DNA of 64,000 bases from Hoeflea_A sp040932035 (GTDB taxonomy: Bacteria > Pseudomonadota > Alphaproteobacteria > Rhizobiales > Rhizobiaceae): positions 124,001-188,000 of the forward strand of contig NZ_JBFRBB010000003.1 of the NCBI RefSeq assembly GCF_040932035.1, given 5' to 3'. Both the position numbers and the translations under genes were made by a program. The notes beneath the pieces were generated by a model. The model was not told where the DNA came from. It searched no databases and saw only the letters and a list, made by a program, of their open reading frames with translations. How positions within the stretch are numbered: position 1 is the stretch's first letter; each line of letters opens with the position of its first letter. Positions 1 through 7,004 of this stretch are shown here, in pieces.

Positions 1-548
1 AGGCGGCGATCCGCACATTCGTTCAATACGGCGTCCGCAAGGCGACCATGCTGGACATCGCCGAAGAGGCGGCGGTGTCGCGGCCGACGCTGTATGCGTC
101 CTACCGAAGCAAGGATGAGATCCTCGGCGCATGCATCAGGTTCATGGCCGAAGCATCGCTGGAAAAGGCAAAAAAGGCCTGGGACAAGGTCGATGCGCTG
201 GATCGGAAACTGGATGTCTATTTCGAAAACACCGTTATTCCGGCATTTGATCTGTTACAGAGTTCGCCGTCTTCCGACGATCTGATCAGCGGTCACAATG
301 CGGCCGGGAAAGCGGCCATCCTTGAATCGCGGATCAACGCCCGAAATGCCCTGATAGACGTCCTTGCGCCTTTCGAAAGCCAGATCGAATATTCCGGACA
401 GTCTGTTTCCCAGTTCGCCCATTTCGTCGTAATAACCGCACAGGGAATGAAATATACGGCGGGCAGCAAGGAAGAACTGCTCGACCTTCTTGCCTCGCTC
501 AAGGCCGCGGTGTTGAGCGTTACAGGCGGCGAGTTCCGACGCGCGTAA
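1..548 (+). CDS. TetR/AcrR family transcriptional regulator, 5' truncated
   Basis: The reading frame is already open at base 3, so the gene begins outside the window and the ATG at 48 is internal. The visible N-terminus, around MLDIAEEAAVSRPTLYASYR, is the helix-turn-helix of a TetR repressor: a recognition helix followed by the aromatic Y..Y/F..K linker. The remaining ~130 residues are a helical ligand-binding domain, which is poorly conserved in this family and does not reveal the ligand. The gene ends at a TAA, and the next gene is a second TetR gene on the opposite strand. Its target is probably off the left edge. The family call is firm; the function is unknown. Confidence 0.85.
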   Translation, partial: AAIRTFVQYGVRKATMLDIAEEAAVSRPTLYASYRSKDEILGACIRFMAEASLEKAKKAWDKVDALDRKLDVYFENTVIPAFDLLQSSPSSDDLISGHNAAGKAAILESRINARNALIDVLAPFESQIEYSGQSVSQFAHFVVITAQGMKYTAGSKEELLDLLASLKAAVLSVTGGEFRRA

Positions 549-769
549 TTTATTACCCGCGGGCTGAATTCAAGTTAAAAGCCATCAACTCCAACGACCG
601 CTTTCGAGCGTAGCCTGTCATTTCCGAAAGGTCCGCATTGCGGCCCTTCCATATGGGTAAAGTCGATGTCCCGAGCGGTTCCACCCGTGCGGTTTTCTGC
701 GGGGCGCATGGAAGCCGGCCCTGACTGGACGCCCGCACTCCGGATTTTCCTGCACCGTCGATCTGTCGT

Positions 770-1306
770 CTATCGTGTCAACGCCAGTATGTCTTTGAGG
801 AGATCATCCCATTCGGATTTGCTGAAGTCGGTCATGCCGAGCGAACTGAGCATGAAGACGCCTTCCGTCGCCAGTATCGCTATGCGCAGCCGGCGTCCCT
901 CATCTGTGCTCAGATCCAGCTTGTCGAAGTAATTGCGATACCATTCGCGGGCCTTGATCCGGTGCTCCTCGGTCTGTGCCAGCAGCAACAGCATTGCCGC
1001 GTTGCGCAGATGCCGCTCGGTAATGTCCAGGTGCACGGCTGAGATATAGGCCTTTACCTCGCCATGACCCGACGTGTCGCTGCTTCTTTGTTCCTCGAGC
1101 TGGGCGTCAAAGTCCTTGTCCCAGCGTTCGAACATGGCTTCGATCAACGCATCCCTGGTGCCGAAGCAGGACTGAACGCCACCCTTGGATATGTCGGCCT
1201 CCTGAGCGACGGCACCGATGGAGAGCCCGGACGCACCTTTGTCCCGCACGACCCTTTCGGCGGCGTCCAGCACTTCATTGCGGTCTATCGTTTTCTTTCT
1301 GCCCAT
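770..1306 (-). CDS. TetR family repressor of the adjacent MFS exporter
   Basis: 178 residues, with a typical N-terminal TetR DNA-binding domain (residues ~8-55; NEVLDAAERVVRDKGASGLS leads into the helix-turn-helix AVAQEADISKGGVQSCFGTR). The C-terminal part is a helical ligand/dimerisation domain. It is transcribed divergently from the MFS exporter at 1431, and the spacer holds two near-identical palindromes (1325-1338 and 1358-1373). By analogy with QacR/SmvR-type pairs, it is inferred to repress both itself and the exporter until a toxic substrate binds. The start at 1306 is the first ATG after the palindromes. The inducer cannot be read from the sequence. Confidence 0.85.
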   Translation of the reverse strand: MGRKKTIDRNEVLDAAERVVRDKGASGLSIGAVAQEADISKGGVQSCFGTRDALIEAMFERWDKDFDAQLEEQRSSDTSGHGEVKAYISAVHLDITERHLRNAAMLLLLAQTEEHRIKAREWYRNYFDKLDLSTDEGRRLRIAILATEGVFMLSSLGMTDFSKSEWDDLLKDILALTR

Positions 1307-1324
1307 TCCCTCATGCTCTTTTTT

Positions 1325-1373
1325 AATACGGTCGTATTTTTACCATTGATTTTTATAAAATACGATCGTATTT
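1325..1373. promoter_or_regulatory. Twin palindromic operators between tetR and MFS gene
   Basis: Two copies of the same palindrome lie in the AT-rich divergent spacer: AATACGGTCGTATT (1325-1338, one asymmetric base) and AAATACGATCGTATTT (1358-1373, perfect). Their centres are 34 bp apart, about three helical turns, so two repressor dimers could bind the same DNA face. Placement between a TetR gene and its divergent exporter makes them the likely operators. This assignment is inferred from position and symmetry. Confidence 0.8.
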
Positions 1374-1430
1374 ATAAATCTAAACAGGACGTTGTTCCTC
1401 CCGACATTGCCAAATTCACAGGGGCTGTAA

Positions 1431-2930
1431 ATGCCTATCAACAACAAATGGCTCGTTCTGGCCATCGTGTCATCCGCGCTCTTGATGATCGTCATGGATC
1501 TGACGATCCTCTATACGGCGCTTCCGAGCCTGACCTATGCGCTCGGAGCCGATGCGTCCGAAAAGCTGTGGATCGTGAACGCGTACTCGCTGGTGATCGC
1601 CGGCGTGCTGCCCACATTCGGCGCGCTCGGTGATCGCTGGGGTCACCGGAACCTGTTTCTTGCCGGCCTGACCGTTTTCGGTGCTGCCTCGCTGCTTTGT
1701 GCCTACGCGCCGAACCCCCAGATGCTGATTGCCGGACGGGTGGTTCTGGCGCTTGGCGGCGGCATGATGATGCCTGCTACCATTTCCATCATCCGCCTGA
1801 CATTTACCGATGCGCGCGAACAGGCCATGGCCATCGGCATATGGTCCGCCGTCGCAGCCGGCGGCGCAGCGGCCGGACCCATCATCGGCGGCGTTCTGCT
1901 TGAATATTTCTGGTGGGGTTCGGTGTTCCTCGTCAATGTTCCGATCGTGCTTGTGTCGCTGGTTGTCGCAATTTTCTGCGTTACAAATGAACAGCAACTC
2001 AGCCAACGCCCGCTGGACTGGCGCGGCTCGGCGGAAATCATGTTCGGCATCATTGCGACCGTTTATGCCTTCAAGGAATTCGTCAAGCGCGATCCTTCCT
2101 ACGAGATTGCCGTACTTGCGGGCCTGCTTGGCATCGTGACGCTTGTGCTTTTTGCGCGGCGCCAGCGTCGGATGTCCGATCCGATGATCGATTTCGGCCT
2201 GTTTAACAATACGCGCTTTTCGGCGGGGATATTCATTGCCTTCGTCACGTCTGCCTCGGTTGCCGGATTCGAGCTCGTGTTCAGCCAGCATCTGCAGCTG
2301 GTCGACGGGTTCTCGCCGCTTGATGCCGGGCTCTATATCCTGCCGGTTCCCCTGGCTGCGCTGGCTGCCGGTCCGATAGCAGGTGCGCTTATTCCCAGAT
2401 GGGGTCAGGAAACGCTCATGTGGAGCGGCACGCTCGTAGGCGGCCTTGGCCTGGCTGTCTGCCTTGCGCTGTTCAACTATAATCTTGGTCTTGCGGTTGC
2501 CGCGCTGATGGCCCTCGGGTTCGGGATCGGTGTTGCCATGACCGCAGCTTCAAGTGCCGTCATCAATGGATCGCCCGCACACAGGACCGGCATGGCGGCC
2601 TCGATGGAATCGGTTTCGTTCGACATGGGTGCGGGGATCGGCGTTGCCGTTTTCGGCGGGCTGATGTCGGCGGCTTATACGTTGTCTTTTGCCGTTCCAA
2701 ACGGGATTGTTCTGCCGGAAACTGCCGGCGACAGTCTGGAAGAGGCACTGACGGCAGCACACGCACTTTCACTGGCGGACCAGCATCTTGTTGAGGTCGC
2801 GGCAAAAAGCGGCTTTACCAGCGCCTTCGTCTTCGTAACCGCGGTTGTGTCGGTTGTGCTGGTGACGACGGCCCTTGTTATCTACGCGAAAACGAGGGTC
2901 GCACAGTTCGCTCATGTTCCGGCTGAGTAG
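1431..2930 (+). CDS. MFS multidrug exporter, DHA2 (EmrB/QacA/SmvA) family
   Basis: 499 residues, the usual length for 14-helix drug:H+ antiporters. Family signatures are visible: an acidic residue in TM1 (IVMDLTILYTALPSL), motif A in the TM2-3 loop (GALGDRWGHR), and the DHA2 segment after TM5 (GPIIGGVLLEYFWWGSVFLV followed by NVP). The protein would sit in the inner membrane and expel cationic or amphipathic compounds using the proton gradient. Resemblance is greatest to SmvA/QacA, but the substrate is unknown. It is divergent from a TetR gene with two shared operators, so expression is probably substrate-induced. No downstream partner (such as an HlyD-type adaptor) is present, which suggests it works as a single-component pump. 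Confidence 0.88.
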   Translation: MPINNKWLVLAIVSSALLMIVMDLTILYTALPSLTYALGADASEKLWIVNAYSLVIAGVLPTFGALGDRWGHRNLFLAGLTVFGAASLLCAYAPNPQMLIAGRVVLALGGGMMMPATISIIRLTFTDAREQAMAIGIWSAVAAGGAAAGPIIGGVLLEYFWWGSVFLVNVPIVLVSLVVAIFCVTNEQQLSQRPLDWRGSAEIMFGIIATVYAFKEFVKRDPSYEIAVLAGLLGIVTLVLFARRQRRMSDPMIDFGLFNNTRFSAGIFIAFVTSASVAGFELVFSQHLQLVDGFSPLDAGLYILPVPLAALAAGPIAGALIPRWGQETLMWSGTLVGGLGLAVCLALFNYNLGLAVAALMALGFGIGVAMTAASSAVINGSPAHRTGMAASMESVSFDMGAGIGVAVFGGLMSAAYTLSFAVPNGIVLPETAGDSLEEALTAAHALSLADQHLVEVAAKSGFTSAFVFVTAVVSVVLVTTALVIYAKTRVAQFAHVPAE

Positions 2931-3062
2931 TTTTATCGGTCGGCACAGGATTTGGCGTATGCGGAGAAATTTGTCGCAGTCTTCATTTGACGAGGGTCAA
3001 AATATGGTCAATCGTCCGGTACTATGATTGCGAACAACGAATAACGATAAGGATGCCGGCGC

Positions 3063-3272
3063 ATGGCTTTTGACGACCTCATCACCAAAATCAACATGCT
3101 CTTCGTTGAAATGGAAAACCAGCCGGAAGACGCAACCCAGCTTCTCGAGCAGATTCGCCTTGAGCTCAACAAGCTCAGGGCAACGGGCCAGCCCTTGCCG
3201 GACGATCTGGTCAAGCTCGAGGAGCGGCTTGAAAGAGAGTTTGAGGCCCAGGCGCAAAAGGGCAGCTCCTGA
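3063..3272 (+). CDS. Small acidic coiled-coil hypothetical protein
   Basis: 69 residues, start MAFDDLITKINMLFVEME, rich in Glu/Leu and predicted to be all-helical with heptad spacing. No cysteines, signal peptide or membrane segment. It sits 34 bp ahead of the CPBP protease-like gene on the same strand and could be co-transcribed with it. The overlapping longer frame that starts at 3028 has the biased composition of a shadow here, so this frame is preferred. The gene resembles short uncharacterised proteins common in Rhizobiales (recollection, not searched). Function unknown. Confidence 0.6.
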   Translation: MAFDDLITKINMLFVEMENQPEDATQLLEQIRLELNKLRATGQPLPDDLVKLEERLEREFEAQAQKGSS

Positions 3273-3306
3273 ACCGCCAGCTTCCGGCGACGGGATTGAT
3301 TGGTCA

Positions 3307-4008
3307 ATGTCCGGTTTTCGGTTCCTGCTCCCGGTCACATTGTTGAATGCGGACCGGCTGGTCGCAGTCGAACTCGGAACGATCCTTGTCGCACCCTTGC
3401 TGCTGGCTTATGGCGTGAACCAGCAGCTGCATTTTCCCGCACTCTTCGTGCTCCTCGGATACTGCCTTTGGCGGTTGTCGAAAGCGGGCGTGCGGCGGGC
3501 CTATATGCGGTTTGACTGGCAAGCCTGCCGTTTCGCGCTGTCCGGGATTTTATTAAGGGCAGGAGCGGCCTGGCTCGTGATCCTTGCATTCGTGCTGTGG
3601 TTTTACCCGGACCGGCTGTTGTGCATCCCTTCAAACAGCCCGATCATAATTGCAGGTGTGGCGGTGGGATATACGTTTGTCTCGGTTCTGCCTCAGGAAA
3701 TTGTCTTTCGCTGCTATGCCGGATGGAGGCTGGATGAACTGAAAGTCCGGATTCTGCCCGCCACCATCATTTCGGCTGCACTGTTCGGATGGGTGCATAT
3801 TCTGTTCGGTTCCTGGCTTTCCGTTGCGCTTGGCTTTGCAGCGGGCCTGGTATTTTATCGCACCTACAGGAAAACCCGGTCACTGGCGGCCGTTTGGGTC
3901 GAGCACAACCTTTTCGGCCTCGGTGTCTTTGTCCTCGGCCTTGATCCGCTGTTTTATCAGGGAGCGTTATTGGACCAGTTCGTGCCGGCCTGCGGCGGCG
4001 CCGGATAA
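3307..4008 (+). CDS. CPBP (Abi) family intramembrane protease-like protein
   Basis: 233 residues with about six hydrophobic segments, starting at MSGFRFLLPV. The frame is open upstream, but those residues overlap the 69-residue gene in another phase, so the ATG at 3307 is chosen. CPBP landmarks are visible: motif 1 as PQEIVFRCYAGW, motif 2 as ALFGWVH (FxxxH), and the C-terminal EHNLFGLGVFVLGL block. Known CPBP proteases (Rce1-like) normally have EExxxR in motif 1; here the first glutamate is glutamine (QEIVFR). That makes catalytic competence uncertain. Location would be the inner membrane; substrate unknown. Confidence 0.75.
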   Translation: MSGFRFLLPVTLLNADRLVAVELGTILVAPLLLAYGVNQQLHFPALFVLLGYCLWRLSKAGVRRAYMRFDWQACRFALSGILLRAGAAWLVILAFVLWFYPDRLLCIPSNSPIIIAGVAVGYTFVSVLPQEIVFRCYAGWRLDELKVRILPATIISAALFGWVHILFGSWLSVALGFAAGLVFYRTYRKTRSLAAVWVEHNLFGLGVFVLGLDPLFYQGALLDQFVPACGGAG

Positions 4009-4036
4009 CCGGTACCCATGCGCTGATGCCCGCCGC

Positions 4037-5545
4037 TCAGGCCGCAACCTCTTCCATCTTGACCTCGTAACCCCATAGGGACTCCAGGTATGCAAGGGTT
4101 GCTTCCTTCAGTTCCTTGTCGAGGGGGACGCCGTTGCGCTTGACGTGCTGGAGTTTGAGGCAGCGGTCGCCCAGAAGGTCGACGTCAACCACCTGGATGA
4201 AGGGTTCGATCGAACCGAGATCGTAATTCTGGGCGAAGACCTCGCGGACATGCCGGAAGCCGCGTTCGTCGTGGATGCCGGTCACGAGATAAAATGGATC
4301 GTCGGAATTGTCCGACAGAGCGAACATGCGGAATTGACGGATGACCGTCGGGCTCAGGAACTGCTGGATGAAGGATTCATCGCGATAGTTGGCCCAGGCT
4401 TCGAGCAGCACGTTTCGCCAGTCCTTGCAGCCGGCGATATCCGGAAACCACTCACGATCTTCCTCGTTCGGCTCTTCGCAAATCCGCATGATGTCGCGCA
4501 TCATCGCAAAGCCGAGGGCATAAGGGTTGATGCCGCTGAAACGGGGATCGTCGAATTCGGGCTGGAATATCACGTTCGTGTGGCTGTGCAGGATTTCAAG
4601 CAATGCGCCGTCGGTGATCAGGTTCTTCTGATGCAGGGCATTGACGATGTGGAAATGCACGAAGGTCGCGCAGCCTTCATTCATCAGTTTGGTTTGTTTT
4701 TGCGGATAGAAATACTGGGCAATGTTGCGGATGATGCGCAGCACCTCGCGCTGCCACGGCCTGAGAACCGGGCTGTAGTGCTCAAGGAAATAGAGAAGGT
4801 TTTCTTCCGGCAGGTGCAGCTCGCGCTTTCGCTCGCGTACTTCTGCGTCCGCCTTGGCCGACAGGGGCGAACCCGGCAATGTGCTCCACAGATAGTTGAC
4901 GGCGCGTTCTTCGTGTTCGCGCCTGTCCTTCTGGCGTTCCTGCTCTTCTCGAAGCGAAGGTTCCCGTGGCCTTCGGTAGCGGAATACACCGTGCGGCATC
5001 AGCGCATGGGCGGCATCGAGCAGCGCTTCGACCTCAGCCACGCCGCAGCGCTCTTCGCACTGGGTGATGAAGCGTCTGGCATATTCCAGATAGTCGAGAA
5101 TGCCGGCTGCATCGGTCCACTGCCGGAACAGATGGTTCGACTTGAAGAAGTGATTGTGGCCGAAGGCCGCGTGCGCCATGACCAGCGTCTGCATCGCCAT
5201 GGTGTTTTCTTCCATGCAATAGCTGATGCAGGGATCGGAATTGATGACTATTTCGTAGGCGAGGCCCATAGCGCCCTTGCGGTAATGCCGCTCATTGGAG
5301 ACGAAGTGCTTGCCGAAGGACCAGTGCCGGTACATCAGCGGCATGCCGATCGATGAATAGGCATCGAGCATCTGCTCGGACGAAATGATCTCGATCTGGT
5401 TGGTGTAGAAATCGAGCTTCAGATCGTCGCGGGCGACATCTTCAATGGCATCGTGGACGGTTCTCAGCGTGTCAAACGTCCAGTCGGCCCCTTCGAACAG
5501 AGGTTTGTTCTTCTTTTTGCGTACTGCTTTAGCCACTACTACCAT
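4037..5545 (-). CDS. spoVR: SpoVR family protein
   Basis: 502 residues, full length for the family (E. coli YcgB ~510). The central block with YRHWSFGKHF, GLAYEIVINSDPCISYC and AHAAFGHNHFF is the family hallmark and contains many His/Cys/Asp residues. It is the last gene of a prkA-yeaH-spoVR operon and overlaps the end of yeaH by 17 bp, so translation is probably coupled. In Bacillus the family affects spore cortex formation. In non-sporulating proteobacteria the trio belongs to stationary-phase and nitrogen-starvation responses. The biochemical activity is not established. The start ATG at 5545 lies inside the yeaH 3' end. Confidence 0.93.
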   Translation of the reverse strand: MVVVAKAVRKKKNKPLFEGADWTFDTLRTVHDAIEDVARDDLKLDFYTNQIEIISSEQMLDAYSSIGMPLMYRHWSFGKHFVSNERHYRKGAMGLAYEIVINSDPCISYCMEENTMAMQTLVMAHAAFGHNHFFKSNHLFRQWTDAAGILDYLEYARRFITQCEERCGVAEVEALLDAAHALMPHGVFRYRRPREPSLREEQERQKDRREHEERAVNYLWSTLPGSPLSAKADAEVRERKRELHLPEENLLYFLEHYSPVLRPWQREVLRIIRNIAQYFYPQKQTKLMNEGCATFVHFHIVNALHQKNLITDGALLEILHSHTNVIFQPEFDDPRFSGINPYALGFAMMRDIMRICEEPNEEDREWFPDIAGCKDWRNVLLEAWANYRDESFIQQFLSPTVIRQFRMFALSDNSDDPFYLVTGIHDERGFRHVREVFAQNYDLGSIEPFIQVVDVDLLGDRCLKLQHVKRNGVPLDKELKEATLAYLESLWGYEVKMEEVAA

Positions 5546-6851
5546 CCGCGTATTTCTTGGCGAACAACTCGCGGAACACCGGGTATATGTCGGCCGGCCG
5601 GGAAATTCGTTTCATTGCGAAATTCGGCCAGCGGCTGGCAACCCGCCGGTACTCCCGCCACAATTCAACGCCGTTTTCCTCGCTGTTGAGGAATTCGGCT
5701 TCGGCCTCGTCGACGATCTCGACATAGGCAAAATACTGGCAGTTCTTCATCAGCTCCTCATTGAGCAGCGTGACGCATTTTTTGGAATCGCCCGAATAGT
5801 TCTCACCATCGGAAGCCTGTGCGATGTAGATGTTCCACTCCGATGGCGGGTAGCGTTCCTCGATCAGCCGCTTTGCCTCCACGAGTGCCGTGCTGACGAC
5901 CGTGCCACCCGTTTCCTTGGCGTAAAAGAACGTCTCCTCGTCCACTTCCTGCGCATTGTGGGTATGGCGGACAAAAACCAGATCGATGGCTTCGTAGCGG
6001 CGGCTCAGGAACAGATGCAGCAACACAAAAAACCGTTTTGCCAGATCCTTCTCACGCTCGCCCATGGAGGCCGATACGTCCATAAGGCAGAACATGACGG
6101 CATGTTCGCGCGGCTCAGGCCGCTGCTCGAAATAATTGTAACGGACATCGAGCGGATCGATATAGGCGACCAGACGCTGGCGGCGCAGCATTTCCTCCAG
6201 CATCTCGTGAAGCATCGACAATTCGGTGCGCTGTTCAGGTGTAGGCGACGAGATTGCTTCCAGCTTGAAGATCTCTTCGCGCAGTTCGCGCACTTCAAGA
6301 TCCTTCGGCCGTTTCAGCGCCATGCGCCTGCCAAGCGAATTGCGCATGGTCCGCTCAACACTGATATTGGCCGGTGAGCCGGTGATCGAATATCCCGCCC
6401 TGTGCGGTCTTTTCACCTCGATCTGCTTGAGGCCGCGCTTGACCAGGTTGGGCAGTTCCATGTCCTCGAAAAAGAGATCGAGGAACTCCTCGCGCGACAG
6501 GACGAAAAGGAAATCATCCTCGCCTTCGCCCGTGTCCGTACCGGTCTTGCCGCCGCCACCGGCACCGCCGGCGGGCGGTTTCTTTATCTTGTCTCCGGTG
6601 CGGAAGGATTTGTTGCCGGTTGATGTGTATTCACGGCGGCCCGCCTTGGTGGAATGGCGAAATGTCGGCTCGGAGATGCTGCCTGAGGGCACGATGACCC
6701 TCTCGCCGCGGTCCGCGTCCGCGATGCCGCGTTCGCGGACGGCTTCGTCCACCGATTTCTTGACGTGGGAGCGTACGCGTTTAAGAAACCGCCGCCTGTT
6801 TCCGAGGCTCTTGTCTTTCGGGTTCAGGCGCCGGTCGACGAAATGCCCCAT
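5529..6851 (-). CDS. yeaH: YeaH/YhbH family (DUF444) protein with VWA-like domain
   Basis: 440 residues, typical for DUF444. The N-terminal third is basic and then Gly-rich (residues ~90-112). The C-terminal half contains a von Willebrand A-like fold with a MIDAS motif DVSASMG at residues 258-264. It lies between prkA and spoVR on the minus strand, overlapping spoVR by 17 bp. The stress kinase PrkA (YeaG) and YeaH act together in enterobacteria under nitrogen starvation and RpoS control, and the same is inferred here. The 153-bp spacer from prkA is larger than usual for an operon and contains a dispersed-repeat fragment. Confidence 0.93.
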   Translation of the reverse strand: MGHFVDRRLNPKDKSLGNRRRFLKRVRSHVKKSVDEAVRERGIADADRGERVIVPSGSISEPTFRHSTKAGRREYTSTGNKSFRTGDKIKKPPAGGAGGGGKTGTDTGEGEDDFLFVLSREEFLDLFFEDMELPNLVKRGLKQIEVKRPHRAGYSITGSPANISVERTMRNSLGRRMALKRPKDLEVRELREEIFKLEAISSPTPEQRTELSMLHEMLEEMLRRQRLVAYIDPLDVRYNYFEQRPEPREHAVMFCLMDVSASMGEREKDLAKRFFVLLHLFLSRRYEAIDLVFVRHTHNAQEVDEETFFYAKETGGTVVSTALVEAKRLIEERYPPSEWNIYIAQASDGENYSGDSKKCVTLLNEELMKNCQYFAYVEIVDEAEAEFLNSEENGVELWREYRRVASRWPNFAMKRISRPADIYPVFRELFAKKYADGSSG

Positions 6852-6891
6852 GTCACTGGACCCTTTCCTTTCGAAGGTGGGGAAAACCGCT

Positions 6892-6954
6892 CCATCGGCG
6901 TCGTTGCGTCGCTTGTCCGATGCACGAATTGGTGCCGCGCGTCGCGCCTAGCCG
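6892..6954. repeat. 63-bp core of a dispersed repeat, partial copy between yeaH and prkA
   Basis: This stretch matches the reverse complement of 35518-35580 (inside the MITE upstream of the hemH 3' end) over an equal length. I count about 52 of 63 identical bases, with the differences concentrated in a 14-bp middle segment. The conserved ends are CCATCGGCGTCGTTGCG and GCGCCTAGCCG. This copy lacks the terminal inverted repeats of the larger element, so it is a fragment or a separate module. It lies inside the prkA-yeaH intercistronic spacer and would be transcribed as part of the operon mRNA. Confidence 0.75.
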
Positions 6955-7004
6955 AGTGAACCGATCTTCCGCCATCAAATGCTTCCAGCCAGCCCGAAAA
7001 GGGT

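Noticed and set aside
549..769. Possible dispersed repeat in the spacer between the two TetR genes (GACCGCTTTCGAGCG ... GGTCCGCATTGCGG)
   Set aside because: It recalls palindromic repeats I associate with alphaproteobacterial genomes, but only one copy is in this window and its arms are not clearly complementary.
3028..3306. The 326-residue frame from 3028 as one long CPBP protein
   Set aside because: Its first 93 codons are Ser/Arg-rich and overlap the credible 69-residue gene in another phase; family similarity starts only at MSGFRF (3307).
4145..5356. Long plus-strand frame antisense to spoVR (403 codons)
   Set aside because: Shadow of the spoVR codon bias; the minus-strand protein matches a known family over its full length.
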